NCBI GenBank assembly: GCA_020205615.1
Contig: CM035152.1
Location: 151,084,166 to 151,148,165 of the forward strand
Direction: 5' to 3'
DNA length: 64,000 nt
From: Panax quinquefolius
Lineage: Eukaryota; Streptophyta; Magnoliopsida; Apiales; Araliaceae
The position numbers and the translations under genes are program-made. Positions 31,591 through 44,750 of this stretch are shown piece by piece. Numbering within the stretch: position 1 is the first letter of the stretch; every line of letters starts with the position of its first letter. The notes beneath the pieces were generated by a model. It worked only from the letters and a program-made list of their open reading frames with translations. It was not told where the DNA came from and did not search any database.

Positions 31591-34380
31591 TGTAAGACCC
31601 CAAATTATTAATAAATGAAATTTATTTTCCTCTATTTATTATTTTGAAATAGTAAGGGTTGATTTGATTAATGTGGATAGTTATGGGTAAAATACGCAAA
31701 TATTTCGAATAAGCAAGTGGTTATAAAATATTCATTATTATCGGGAAATATTCGTTTGGTCGTGGAATATTCGTACTGTCGGGGAATATTCGTATGCGAG
31801 AAGACGAAATCTTTTAGGGCCCCATAACGGAAAGCGATTGGATGAAGAAAACGACAAGTATAAGTTGTTTATAAATAATTGGCGTAGTTATTACTGATAA
31901 TCTTTGTTGGAATACCCGGTGGTTAAAACACACTAATACGCGTTGTTGAACAAGAAGCTTTACAAGATTGCACCAATTATTGATTCTTACGTAAGAAGGC
32001 ACTACTCAATAATGGTTACGAATTTCTTGCTCAATTATTTTATTGATTTAATAATTCTTTGCGTTGATATTTTATATTCTTTGTTGTTTCAATAATCGTC
32101 ATTACACAAGATTTTTCATTATCGAAGCAATAATTCATATTATCCGAATAATATTATTAGATAACATTATTGGCAATGTCTAGAAAGTTCATCAAGGAGA
32201 GGTTTGGTCACCTAATTGCATGGCGCCAATGAGGAGAAATTCTTATTGAAAGCCTCCTCTTTCCTGAACCGCACACGGTTGTCAATATTGTGATTCTGTA
32301 ATATTATTTGTGAATAATTAATTATTGATTCATATGATGAGGAAAATATTGATTTTATGTGGATATAGATGGAGAAAATTTTAATGTGACAATTGTTGAA
32401 AATTGAAATTTTATCTTTTTCCGATAAAATAATTTATTTAAATATATTATTATATTTTAATAATATAATAATGATGATATTTTTACGATGAATGTGGGAT
32501 ATATGAGTATATGTGGAGGAGGAGTATTTTGTTACCAAAAATATTTAAAGCATGTTTTATGTGTTTGGTGGACCCCATTTCTTGACCGAAATTTGATTAT
32601 AAATTGTAAAATCGCCTGGTTTGTGGATTTCGATCAATTTTTGTTTGGAATTTGGAAAACTTTCTTCTGCAAAGTTGTAGAGAATTGAATTTCCTATAAA
32701 AAGTTAAGAGATTCAATTTTCTCGATAAAAGGGCTATTTATTATGAATTATTTAAGTTCTGAAGCTCCGAAATAATGTATTTTTGGAAGTTTAAAATATT
32801 TAAAATAGGAAAAACGTTTTTTTTTGTTTTGTGGGCAGCCCTAGCATGTGCAAGATAAGCTGAAATCAGTTGTCAAAATGTGCGTAGAGAATTTGTAATA
32901 TATATAATATTATTATATTAAATTTTCTACTTTGGTGTTCTAAGCATTTTCCTATAAATAGGGTGCTTAGGTTAGAATTGAAAATCACACGAAACTGAAG
33001 TTTTCTCTCTCTATATTATCGGCGTATTCTTGTGAGTATTTTGAGTATACTTTGAGCATTGCTATACTGGTGCAAGTTCAAGTCATAGCCTTTATATCCT
33101 GTTTCAACTAAAGTCTTGTCTTTTCGAGGTAAGGGATGTTATTTTATTAGAAAATGATATTATTTCTTCAATATCATTATGCCAAAATATTGGTTGGAAT
33201 TTTTATCAAATTTGAAACTTTTTCATGTCGTGGTTACTATTCATGAGTTCTTATTCACGAGTTACTATTCATGAGAGTTACTTATTCACGAGTACTATTC
33301 ACGAAGCGTGAAGATGTTTTTTGTGAAATTTCTATCTTTTGGTGTCGAGAGTTACTATTCACGATATCTGGCACTATTCACGAATACGACACTATTCATC
33401 GAAAAAAAATGAAATTTCTTCTTTTGTCCAAAATATCTATTATGGATACTAGCTTTGATTGTATCCATGTTTTGATCATTCTTGAATTTTACTCCACTCG
33501 ATTACTTATGAAGTATTTTTTGAACTTGGATTGTTTAAAATACGAATCCTTAATATTGTTCTTTTGTTTCAATTGGATTCGTTTCCTTTAAAATATTTTT
33601 CATCATCCTCAGTCCTAAATGATGATATTACTGAATATCTTTGGCCTGTAGTGCAAAGATGAATGATTTCTTGATGAATATCTTTGGCCCGTAGTGCAAA
33701 GATGAACAGGTGTTGAGATGAATATGACCGACTGATTAATATCTTTGGCCCGTAGTGCAAAGATGAACATGTGTTTAGATGAACATGACCAACTGATGAA
33801 TATCTTTGGCGTGTAGTGCAAAGATGAATATTTGATTCCAGATATATATATTGATTGATGTTACAGGGATAAAATATCGACAATGAACTTTTAAATTCAT
33901 ATATAGAAGATAGTAGTTTGCATTCTCTACTTAACTCTTCTAATGAATTGTTGTTTCCGCTGCAGTTGTTGATTTAAAACTGGTTGTCTATTGTATTCTA
34001 TTAGATTTTTCCCTGTTGAAGACTAACGATAATTTGTTGTATATTATCTTAGTCATAATATTCTTTACTGGGCTAGTTGAGCTCACCCTTTTCCTTGTTG
34101 TTCTATTTTTCTTCTCAGGAGGCGAGAATGTAGCGAGTACTAGTCGGGGTATGGAATGAAGGTTCTAGAGAGAGTTGTTTAGTAGTCCTCACTATTTTTG
34201 TAAAATAATGTATCAATAATTATGATGGGGATTTATTTGCGTGTGGATATTGTCTAGATGGCAATATCTGTATTTTAAACTCACAGTTTATATGTTATAA
34301 TAATAAAGTTGTAGTTATTTTTGTACCATGTATTTGGCGACTCAGCTTGGGTGATGTATACCTATTTTGGGGGTGTCACA
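31591..34380 (+). repeat. Element E 5' LTR (2790 bp)
   Basis: It contains a TATA box (TATAAATA, 32953), then a CT-rich leader (TTTTCTCTCTCTATATTATC). A block of short repeats TTACTATTCA[CT]GAG lies at 33230-33400, and four units of an ATATCTTTGGCCCGTAGTGCAAAGATGA-like repeat (about 60 bp apart) at 33630-33835. It ends GGGGGTGTCACA. Confidence 0.94.
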
Positions 34381-34381
34381 G

Positions 34382-34393
34382 TTGGTATCAGAG
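34382..34393 (+). promoter_or_regulatory. Element E primer binding site (initiator Met tRNA type)
   Basis: TGGTATCAGAGC begins two bases after the LTR end and is complementary to the 3' end of plant initiator methionine tRNA, the usual primer for chromoviruses. Confidence 0.88.
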
Positions 34394-34568
34394 CTTAGGG
34401 ATATGATCTCTGGCGGAGATCGGGGAATAGAACTAGGAGGGGAGAGACGAGTAAATCCTTCGCTAGTGTGTCCTACCTAAGCTTATTTGTTAGTTGGTCA
34501 GTATATAGGGATATTATGTGATATATTGATTTCCTTAATTAACCCTTGTTTTATGGCAGTATTTAAGA

Positions 34569-35657
34569 ATGGCAACCGAGAATGTTAACAGTGGAGTAAA
34601 TGAGACCGTGGAGATGCCTGTACTTACCAACGAGGAGAACGTGCAACAGGCTGGCAATGTTCCTCCTGTGAACAACACCACTGAGCAGATGATGAACGAT
34701 GAGATGTTTAGAAGCTTTTTGCAGTTCATGCAAAATCAGACGAGGGAGACTCGTGCACAAAATACCGGTGGAAATGATAACAACATACGATTTGTCATGG
34801 CCAAGCAGTTCAAAGAGTTGGGACCACCAGAATTCTGGGGAAAGCTGGATCCGATTAAGGCGGAGACGTGGGTCAAACAAATTACCAAGATATTAGATGT
34901 CTTGGGATGCACGGAGGAACAGAAAGTTCCATTCACTACTTTTATGTTCCGTAACGAGGCAAATTACTGGTGGGAATCTTTGAAACGTACCCATCCAAAT
35001 TGCACTCAAAGATGTCATGGGAGACGTTTTGAAGCAGTTCAATGACAAGTATTTCCACGAAAGTATTCGTCATATGAAGGAAGTGGAGTTTATTAGATTG
35101 GGCGCGAATAATATGATTTTGTCCCAATCTGAGGCGAAGTTCGCGGAGTTATCCAGATTGCACCTCATTTGGTGGAGAATGAGGAACGTATGACGCTGGA
35201 TGTTTCGAGAGGTTTGAAACCCGACATACGTCGATATCTCATTTTCATAAATTTTCTCTCTATTCGGATGTTGTCAATAGGGGCTCGGTTGTTAGAGCGA
35301 GATAACGAGTACGTTCAACCGAGGGACCATAACCAGGATCATACCGAAGATAGCAGACATCAGAATAACGATAACCAGCGGAGAAAGAAGAAAACGGACA
35401 AAGGCGGTAACCACTCTGGTGGTAATCGTGGCCATGAAAATAGAAGAAGCGAGTCGAGAGGAGATTTTAAAAAGGGGAGACTCAACAACGACCATGTGAA
35501 GATGTCAGCACCAGCAGCAACTGGATTCAAGGGAGGAGAAAGACCACCGATCATATGCTACAAATGCGGGAAAGAGGGACATATCAGCCCAAATTGCCCA
35601 CAACAGTTCAAGGTATGCTATAATTGTGGAAAGGAAGGACATATCGCTTGAGATTGT
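34569..35657 (+). pseudogene. Element E gag
   Basis: The frame opens at ATG 34569 (MATENVNSGVNETVEM) and stays open for 158 codons. It includes QFKELGPPEFWGKLDP and ILDVLGCTEEQKVPF, the capsid-like domain. A shift near 35010-35040 and another near 35190 follow. The basic linker and knuckles CYKCGKEGHISPNC and CYNCGKEGHIA (35555-35655) complete it; the second knuckle loses its final Cys to a TGA at about 35649. Confidence 0.88.
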
Positions 35658-37427
35658 ACGGTATCGAAACCCAGTCCAGCGGGAATGGTGACTCAAAAGG
35701 ATGTCCCAGAAAAGTAGTCAACGGTTCCTGGAAGAGCGTTTGTCGTGATCGGTCAAAATGCGAAGAACCCGAACGAAGTTATCACGGGTTAGTTAATTAT
35801 AAATTCTTGCGAAGTTTATACCTTACTAGATACTTTGCTACCCATTCTTTTATCTCTTTGCTTGCGCTCAACGTTTGAACTTGACTACGGATAAATTAGA
35901 CTTTGACCTATTTATGGAGACTCCGTTAGGAGAAACTTTCATTACATCCGTTGTTTAGAAATCTTGCTTGATTTAGGTTGGCACTATCTCATTACCTGTT
36001 AACCTTATTTCTATAGAGATATTTGCTTTTGATTTTAAGGTTAACTACTCATCATCGCCGAAATTGATTACTTTCGTAAGGTTGTTAGTTTTCATATTCC
36101 TAAGCAACTTTTGTTATTCAATTCAAGCAATCAAACCATTGTAGTCAAACATTTTCATATCAAGCCATGAAGTCATTCGTTTATCATGCGGATGTCAAGT
36201 TTTCTTAGTCCATGTTATGGATTTGAATAAAGACACGTCGATTTAAATAATATTCTGTTGTTATTGATTTTCCCGACGTATTTCTGAAGAATTTCTTGGC
36301 TTACTCCCAAAGCGATATTAAATTTTGTATCGACTTTGAACCCAGACAAAAATCATTTCTAAAATCTCATATCGAATGGCTCTATTGAACTTCGAGAGTT
36401 AAAATTCAACTATAAATTTAGTACACGAGCCTTTATCTGGTGACTTCCTTTATGGAATGCACCGCCGCATTCTCCGTAAGGGACACCATATTCGTATGCG
36501 ATAGTAAACCGATAGATGTCATTGTAACGTGCTATCCAAGGTTGGGATATGAGTCACAATTGAGAACAACCTAAGTCGGTAATCGAAATACGTAGCTTTC
36601 TAGGCTTAGTTGGTTATTATCGGAGATTCGTTGAAGGATATTCTCAAATCGCTATTCCATTAACGCAGCTGACTCGTAGAGATACAAAATTCGAATGGAG
36701 CAAGGAATGTGGGAAGAGCTTCGAAGAACTCAAGAGGAGACTCATTTCAAAGACATGTTACGACCATGCCATCCTCGGAAAAGCGAACGTGGTAGCGACG
36801 TTTTGAGTAAAGATCGTATATGAAGACGAAATGCGATATTGTCAAAGACTAATTTCGTATAGTTTACAAATAATAGAGATGGAGATGAAAACTCTAGTAC
36901 CCACGTGATGATATCTGAGTATAATCGACTTTAATCGATAAAGTTAAAAGTCGCTCAAGCTACACACCGGAGTGATGAATTTGAAGAAGGAGGTGCAAGA
37001 AGTTGTTATTTCAAAAGCGAGAATCGGTGAGGTGAGAAATCTCAAACCTTCGATTTATTAATCCATTTGAAATTCTCGATCGAATAGGAACTGTGGCCTA
37101 TAGACTCGCTTTTACCGCCAAGTACGACGCGTGTTCATAACGCTTTTCATGTATCGATGTTACGTAAATATGTGGATTTAACCAACCACGTCATTGAGTT
37201 AGAACCAGACGAGATAGCCAAAGACTTAACGTGCGAGGAGGTAATCATCAAGATCTTGGATAGGAAAGAACGTGTCCTATGTCTGAGGTTATACCACAAG
37301 TTAAAGTCTTGTGGAGAAACCATGCTATTGAGGAAATGACCCGAGAGTTGGAAATGAAATGAAAGCGAGGTATTCTCATCTTTTCAAATACCAGTGATCG
37401 TCGTCCAATTTCGAGGACGAAATTTCA
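35658..37427 (+). pseudogene. Element E protease and pol remnants
   Basis: Protease pieces at 35800-36130 match element B but contain stops (a TAG at about 35956). The RT lead-in lies at 36240-36400. After a deletion, the RT-RNase H connection (SFLGLVGYYRRFVEGYSQI, about 36590-36650) and a scrap of the RNase H end (near 36770) survive. The stretch at 37050-37420 is the integrase C-terminus and chromodomain-like tail (DLTNHVIELEPDEIA). No catalytic RT box or integrase core remains. Confidence 0.82.
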
Positions 37428-37440
37428 TAAGGAGGGAGGT
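37428..37440 (+). promoter_or_regulatory. Element E polypurine tract
   Basis: AAGGAGGGAGG is immediately upstream of the 3' LTR start at 37441. Confidence 0.8.
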
Positions 37441-40400
37441 TGTAAGACCCCAAATTATTAATAAATGAAATTTATTTTCCTCTATTTATTATTTTGAAAT
37501 AGTAAGGGTTGATTTGATTAATGTGGATAGTTATGGGTAAAATACGCAAATAGTTCGAATAAGCAAGTGGTTATAAAATATTCATTATTATTTTGGAATA
37601 TTCGTTTGGTCGTGGAATATTCGTGCTTTGTCGGGAATATTAAATGCGACAGTAGCAGATCTTTTGTGGGCCACATAATGTAAAGCGATTGGATGAAGAA
37701 AATGACAAGTATAAGTTGTTTATAAATAATTGGCGTAGAAGTCACCGGATAAAGGCTCGTGTACTAAATTTATAGTTGAATTTTTAACTCCTGAAGTTCA
37801 ATAGAGCCATTCGATATGAGATTTTAGAAATGAGTTTTGTCTGCAGGGTTCAAAGTCGATACAAAATTTAATATCGAGCTTTGGGAGTAAGCCAAGAAAT
37901 TCTTCAGAAATACGTCGGGAAAAATCAATAACAACAGGAATATTATTTAAATCTGACGTGTCTTTATTCAAATCCATAACATGGACTAAGAAAACGACAA
38001 GTATAAGTTGTTTATAAACACACTAATACGCGTTGTTGAAAGATGACTTCTGCAGTATATCGCACCAATTATTGATTCTTACGTGAAAGGAACTACTCAA
38101 TAATGGTTACGATAATTACTTTATTCAAAGATTTTATTGATTTAATAATTCTTTGCGTTGATATTTTATATTGCATTGTTTCAATAATTGTCATTACACG
38201 ATATTTTTTCATTATCGAAGCAATAATTCATATTATCTGAATAATATTATTAGATAACATTATTGGCAATGTCTAGAAAGTTACATCTAAGGAGAGGTTT
38301 GGTCACCTAATTGCGCCGCCATGAGAGAAATTCTTATTGAAAGCCCCTCTTTCCTGAACCCTATTTGTCAATATTGTGATTACGTAATATTATTTGTGAA
38401 TAATTAATTATTGATTCATATGATGAGGAAAATATTGATTTTATGTGGATATAGATGGAGAAAATTTTTAATGTGACAATTGTTGAAAATTGAAATTTTA
38501 TCTTTTACGATAAAATAATTTATTTAAATATATTATTATATTTTAATAATATAATAATGATGATATTTTTACGATGAATGTGGGATATATAAGTATATGT
38601 GGAGGAGGAGTATTTTTGTTACCAAAAATATTTAAAGCATGTTTTATGTGTGGGTGGACCCTATTTCTTGATCGAAATTTGATTATAAAATTGTAAAATC
38701 GTACATGCTTGTGGATTTCGGTTGAGTTCATTTGGAATTTGGAAAAACTTTCTTCTCGCAAAGTTGTAGAGAATTGAATTTCCTATAAAAAGTTGCGAGA
38801 TTCAATGTTCTGATAAAAGGGCTATTTATTATGAATTATTGAAGTTCAAGTTCAAATAATTGATTTTGGAAGTTTAAAATATTTAAAATAGGAAAAACAT
38901 TTTTTTTGTTTTGTGGGCAGACTAGCATGTGCAAGATAAGTTTGAAATCAGTTGTCAAAATGTGCGTAGAGAATTTGTAATATATATAATATTATTATAT
39001 TAAATTTTCTACTTTGGTGTTCTAAGCATTTTCCTATAAATAGGGTCTTAGGTTAGAATTGAAAATCACACCGAAATCAAGTTTTCTCTCTATATTATCG
39101 GTTTATTCTTGTGAGTATTTTGAGTATACTTTGAGTATTGCTATACTGTGCAAGTTCAAGTCATAGCCTATATCCCAGATTTCAACTAGAAGTCTTGTCT
39201 TTTTCGAGGTAAGGGATGTTATTTTATTCGAAAATGATATTATTTCTTCAATATCAATATCTTGAAATATTGGTTGAAATTTTTATCAAATTTGAAACTT
39301 TTTCATGTCGGGGTTACTATTCATGAGTTACTTATTCACGAAAGTTACTATTCATGAGTTACTATTCATGAGTTACTTATTCACGAGTACTATTCATGAG
39401 GCGTGAAGATGTTTTTGTAAAATTTCTATCTTTTGGTGTCTTGAGTTTCTATTCACGTATCGCCTACTATTCACGAATCTGGCACTATTCACGAATCGAC
39501 ACTATTCAATTGAAAAATGAAATTTCTTCTTTTTTGTCCAAAATATCTATTATGGATACTAGCTTTGATTGTATCCATGTTTTGATCATTCTTGAATTTT
39601 ACTCCACTCTCGATTACTTATGAAGTATTTTTGAACTTGGATTGTTTAAAATACGAATCCTTAATATTGTTCTTTTTGTTTCACTTGGATTCGCTTTTCT
39701 TTAAAATATTTTTCATCATCCTCGGTCCTAAATGATGATATTCTTGAATATCTTTGGCACATAGTGCAAAAGATGAATGATTTCTTGATGAATATCTTTG
39801 GCTCAGTAGTGCAAAGATGAGCAGTGTTGAGATAAATATATTCGACCGATTAATATCTTTGGCCCGTCTTCGCAAAGATGAACATGTGTTTAGATGAACA
39901 TGACCAATCGATGAATATCTTTGGCTCAGTAGTGCAAAAGATGAATATTTGATTCGAGATATATATTGATTAATGTTACAGGGATAAAATATCGACGATG
40001 AACTTTTAAATTCATATATAGAAGATAGTAGTTTGCATTCTCTACTTAACTCTTCTAATGAATTGTTGTTTCTACTGCAGATTGTTGATTTAAAACTGGT
40101 TGTCTATTGTATTCTATTAGATTTTTCCTGTTGAAGACTAACGATAATTTGTTGTATATCATCTTAGTCATAATATTCTTTCTTTCGGCTAGTTGAGCTC
40201 ACCCTTTCCTCTTGTTGTTCTATTTTTCTTCTCGGGAGGCGAGAATGTAGCGAGTACTAGTCCGGGTATGGAATGAAGGTTCTAGAGAGAGTTGTTTAGT
40301 AGTCCTCACCATTTTTGTAAAATAATGTATCAATAATTATGATGGGGATTTATTTGCGTGTGGATATTGTCTAGATGACAATATCTGTATTTTAAACTCA

Positions 40401-40497
40401 CAGTTTATATGTTATAATAATAAAGTTGTTGTTATTTCTGTACTATGTATTTGGCGACTCAGAATGGGTGATGTATACCTATTTTGGGGATGTCACA
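37441..40497 (+). repeat. Element E 3' LTR (3057 bp) carrying an inverted internal segment
   Basis: It matches the 5' LTR except for an extra ~260-bp block at 37738-37995. The TATA box is at 39035, the short TTACTATTCA-type repeats at 39310-39500, and the TTTGGCCCGTAGTGC-type units at 39745-39945. It ends GGGGATGTCACA. Confidence 0.93.
37738..37995 (-). repeat. Inverted copy of element E's own protease-RT DNA inside its 3' LTR
   Basis: It is the reverse complement of 36199-36447. An LTR segment with GACAAGTATAAGTTGTTTAT lies on both sides of it, and about 60 bp of normal LTR after GGCGTAG is missing. At the right join the insert and the LTR share AAGAAAAC. The 5' LTR lacks the block. Confidence 0.9.
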
Positions 40498-40630
40498 ATC
40501 ACGCTCCTTATCTGCATTGAAAACCAACTTTCGTCTGGCCCCACCATGGATCTTCGGACGGAGATCTCCTGAATTATGCTTAGAGGCCGTGCTCTCATGA
40601 GCACTTTTAGAAGGACCCAGACGATCCTTT
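40498..40630 (-). pseudogene. Element D gag N-terminal part, stranded between elements E and F
   Basis: The 128-bp coding island encodes a gag N-terminal segment similar to element G near 56700-56840 (DRLGPSK and a later RKLVF). It is bounded by the ATCAC duplication of element E at 40498-40502 and the CCTTT duplication of element F at 40626-40630. Its frame is continuous with 31590 once E is removed. Confidence 0.9.
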
Positions 40631-42504
40631 TGTTAGGTTTGTAATATTCAAGAACGCAATCAAATTGCATAAATTGAGCGGAAGCGTGTAAAAATCAGAG
40701 TTTAAAAATTTTACAAACCATATACCCGGATCACCCTTTATGCACAATTATTAATTAAACAAAAAGATAAAGAATAAATCATACCCTTGAAGATCGAGCT
40801 TCCTCAGGTACAAGTTCACCTCTAAATCCTTTCGCGTTCAATCTTGAATCCACCGGGTTTGGTTCCTTCCTTTGATCAACGTTAGCCACCCAAATGTTTG
40901 GCCTCTAGAGGTGATCCACCAAGAAAGAATAGGAATTCAAGAAGAAGGGGTATTTGGCTCAAACCCTAGTTTTCTATCTCTATAGAAAAGGGTACTCTCC
41001 AACAAATTGGAATTATGTCGTTGTAAAAGTCAACAACCCCCACCACCCATAATAAGACTCCTCTTATTTATAGATGTGGGCAACCCACCTTAACAATTAA
41101 GGAATTGGGTTTTAATTAATTAAATTCTTTTAATTAATTAAGCTCCCTAATCTTATTAGGGATAATTAATTAAACTCCTTTAACTAATTTTCCTTCCTAA
41201 TCCAATTAGGAATAAATGAGAGTACTTATATTAAATTAATTCCTAAACTCTTTTAGAAATTAAAATAATAATAATTGTAATAATATTAATAAGACTCCTC
41301 TTATTAATTTATATTTAATATTTCTAAAATATTAAATAATAAATATTAAGCTATTTAATTTATTCTATCACCATAGATTAAATTAAATATACATAACATA
41401 TTATTACGATTATGCCATTAACTTCTTAAATAATTATTCTTCCTTTTATGGTGTGACCCTTTAGGTTCTCCATATTAAGCCGGTTGTGAATAAATCAATT
41501 AGAACAATTCTAATCTTATTTAAATAAATAAATTAAATAATTAATTTATTTAAATAAATAATATTTATTCTACATAGGGATAAGCCTCCTAGCGATCAAC
41601 GACTTTCCGGATAATATAGATTTCAACATTAATCATTAAAGAACCTTTGAGTAAATAGTTCTGCAAATGCAATTCAATCCTTCCACCATACAATGTCCCA
41701 ATTAAATATAAGACATGGAATTCTTCACAAGTCTTATTTTATTTAATTATATGTATTTCGATCCTTAAATGCACAACTCCAAATAATGCAAATTAGAAAC
41801 TCCTTTCTAATTTCATTTTGCCTTAGCCAAGGACTACTGGGTTGTCATTTATCGAATCACATAGGACATTTCTCTTCTTTTATTAGAAGTGGTAGATTCT
41901 TTATTGATCATACATTATCTCCATGTACAACTTATTATACCCAAGCATACCCTTTGATATACCCTAAGGGTCTTAAGGAATAAGTCAAAGTATAACTCAT
42001 CATACACAAGATACTATGATGATCTCAAGTCCAAGGATTACTTGTCTACTATCACTACTGAATTCCTATTGACGAGCAAATAAAACTCCATTAGGTATTC
42101 CTTAGCGAGCCACGTTCGGTGAACTTATTCTCTAATAAGCACCTACATACTTGCTTTAGTGTCTCCACACAAATGATCATGAGATCAATCATCCTCATCC
42201 AATGAAAAGACGGCGTATGTACCAATCTATCCGAATTCACTAATCCCCAATTTAGTAATCCAATGATTGGGAACTATTTTAGTTTTAAGCTTTCTAAGAA
42301 TTTAGATCTCATTAGAATGATCATCATCATTATTCTAAAAGCATTGCTTAAAACTATGGGTTTATCACATATTATAAAACAGCATCATGTAGATAATTAA
42401 AAGCCTTTAATAAATTAATACTTTTTATTAATAAATGAATAAGATTGTTACAAAGTATATGCTTTATCATCAAACATGATTGGCTTGTGTGCATACTACT
42501 TTCA
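40631..42504 (-). repeat. Element F 3' LTR (1874 bp)
   Basis: On the plus strand it runs TGTTAGGTTTG to TACTTTCA; on the minus strand it begins TGAAAGTAGT. A minus-strand TATA box (TATAAATA) is at 41065-41072. The middle holds several AATTAATTAA and TAAATAA runs. Confidence 0.92.
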
Positions 42505-42520
42505 ATCTCCCACTTGCACT
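42505..42520 (-). promoter_or_regulatory. Element F polypurine tract
   Basis: On the minus strand it reads CAAGTGGGAGATTG directly before TGAAAG, the common copia tract. Confidence 0.85.
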
Positions 42521-43640
42521 AAAGCCAATCGTCATGTTATCTTATACTCTTCTTCTCTAAGTGACGATTATCCTGGCTTTGTTGGATAAGCTTTAGTTAA
42601 TGGATATGTAATGTTGTTCTTGAGAGTCCACTATCTCTATAGTGATTTCCCATCTTTCAATGATTCTAATAATCAAATGAAAGTGCCACAACACATGTTT
42701 AGATCCAAGATGAGACTTGGGAACTATTCCTAGTTACGTAATGAACTTTAATCCAAACAATCAACTTGCGACTTCATTTATAGCTATATACTTTGTCTTT
42801 ATCACTAAACCAAAGAACTCTTTCTTTGTTTGGAACCTTTCCAATTCATTGCACCACTTGCTCAAGGTAACGCTTACCTTAAAGTGGATTTTTCTCATCA
42901 TCTTGGTGTGTCTCGAAAAATTGAGTCCATTAAGCCCTCTAGTTTTAATTTAGACCCACCATGAATATGATCACATCCTTAGTGCTTGGGTTAAGCACTT
43001 TAAGATGTTTTCAACGACTCATAGTGAACTTCTCCATAATATGGTGATCAACATCGTGTCTCGTACATTTCATTGCATACATGATTGTCACTCATGCGAC
43101 CTCTCTTTTCAGGAGTCTGTGGGGACTATTAAGAGAGATACACTCCATAGCTCATCGATATGAGACATCTCTTGGAGTTTGCCATGCTAAACGACTTTAG
43201 CATCAAATGAATATACGTTCTTTGGGTTAAGTCGAGCATCCTGTTGTATCTATCTATATAGATTTTATCCCCAATTAAGATACTCTTCCCAAACCATTCA
43301 TGCAGGAATGTTTAGACAACTTTATCTTTATTGATTGTAGCATTGGTATGTCATTCCTTATCCGTAGTATATCAATATATAATATTAGGAATGTCACGGC
43401 GCTCCCACTGTCCCTTTTGTACACACTAGGTTCATTCTTATTTTTGATAAAATCAAACTCTTTTGATTGCCTCATCAAAACGAATGTTCCATATTTGAGA
43501 AACTTGCTTCAATCCATTTCTCTGAGTGTCTACAACACTTACCTCATCGTATGTAACTGGATCATCATCTTCTATGATGTGTACCTCATCATCATCATCC
43601 ATGATGAATCCATACCTCCTAGGTATCTTTGGTACTATTC
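42521..43640 (-). pseudogene. Element F reverse transcriptase end and RNase H
   Basis: The minus-strand frame at 43478-43275 holds KEFDFIKNKNEPSVYKRDSG and VTFLILYIDILRIRNDIPML, the copia RT palm. The catalytic Y-V-D-D is reduced to YID followed by I, and the typical MKDLG has become MNGLG. At about 42750-42860, TKYIAINEVAS corresponds to the conserved E-A-E-Y-I region of copia RNase H, with the first Glu changed to Lys or Thr. Frames are broken in between. Confidence 0.82.
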
Positions 43641-44750
43641 CGTTTACGATTCGGTTTGTGGTACAATAGGTCTATCTACTGAGTTCCTCTTATTTGACTT
43701 ATAGTGTTTTGTGGTTCTTGAACTCTTCAAGATCTATTATCCTCCCACTAGCCCCGTTTAATGATAAACACCTTTATCTTAGAAAGCGTGTGTTTCGTAA
43801 CAAACACCTTTTGCTAAGTAGAATTATAGAACATATACCCTAAACTTACTTTAGGATGTCCCACAAATCAGTACATGTCAAATCTTGTCCCAAGCTTATC
43901 CTTCGAAACCTTTTCACATAAGTTGGACAACCCCTTATCTTAACATACTTAAGATTAGGAATCCTCCATATCCATAACTTTTATGGAGTCTTGGGGCTGG
44001 ATTTTGAGGTTACCTTTTTCGTAGATATGTAGCCATTTCTAGGACATGACCTGAGGATCTTTGGAATGTCGGTAAAATCATTTTGACCGCACCATGTCCA
44101 ACAAGGTACGATTTTTCATTCGGATACATCAATCAATTATTACGTGTCGGGATGTGTCCATTATGAGAAAACCATTTGAGATGATCTAGAAACTTATTGC
44201 ACAAGTATTTATTCCTTGATCTAATCAAAGAATCTTAATACTTTGCCAATTTGTTTCACTTCCTCAATTCTTTTACCTTTAAAATAATTCACACTTGTAT
44301 TTCAACAAATACATACATTCAACTCTTTGAATGATCATCTCCTTTTCTTATACTAGTTTGTTCAATTTACAAAATAATTTTTCACGTAAGTCAAGTATAC
44401 AAAATCCATTAAGTAATCTTTCGGTTCTATACTGAAACATTATTATTATAAATAGAACAACAATTGTTCTTAATTATAATACCAAAAATTTTATTGTCCA
44501 ACAATAAAATGGAAATAATGTTTCTAACAAGAATTGGAATACAATAACAACTTATTGACTTAATGATTTTGCGTAGGCATTGCTAAACTATAAGTTTCTA
44601 TGGCTAATATCGCAAAGAACCTTTGCTTCATTTCCCACACATAGGATTACTTACTTTGTTTAACTTTCTACTTCTGCTTGGTCCTTCATAAATCTATATT
44701 TATGATAACCAAAGTCGGTATCCAATACCCAAGTAGAACCTTGACTTAAA
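43641..44750 (-). pseudogene. Element F integrase and protease region, strongly decayed
   Basis: By position between RT and gag this should hold protease and integrase. I cannot pick out an intact H2C2 or D-D-E signature by eye; many stops and AT-rich indels are present. The call rests on order within the element, not on motifs. Confidence 0.5.

Larger units (their letters stand above)
31591..40497 (+). mobile_element. Element E: family II Ty3/gypsy chromovirus inserted in element D gag, TSD ATCAC
   Basis: Long LTRs (2790 and 3057 bp) begin TGTAAGACCCC and end GTCACA. ATCAC occurs at 31586-31590 and 40498-40502. The interior (34381-37440, only about 3.06 kb) keeps the primer site, gag, part of protease, a short RT-RNase H connection, a chromodomain-like tail and the polypurine tract, so most of RT, RNase H and integrase is deleted. 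The gag is about as close to family I as relatives within one chromovirus lineage. Confidence 0.95.

Noticed and set aside
32488..32688. 66-codon frame in the element E 5' LTR
   Set aside because: It lies in LTR U3 sequence, and the copy in the 3' LTR is broken by indels, so it shows no coding constraint.
33569..33883. His- and Ser-rich minus-strand frames across 33569-33883, 39681-39875 and 62557-62793
   Set aside because: They are reverse readings of the GGCCCGTAGTGCAAAGATG repeat in family II LTRs, not genes.
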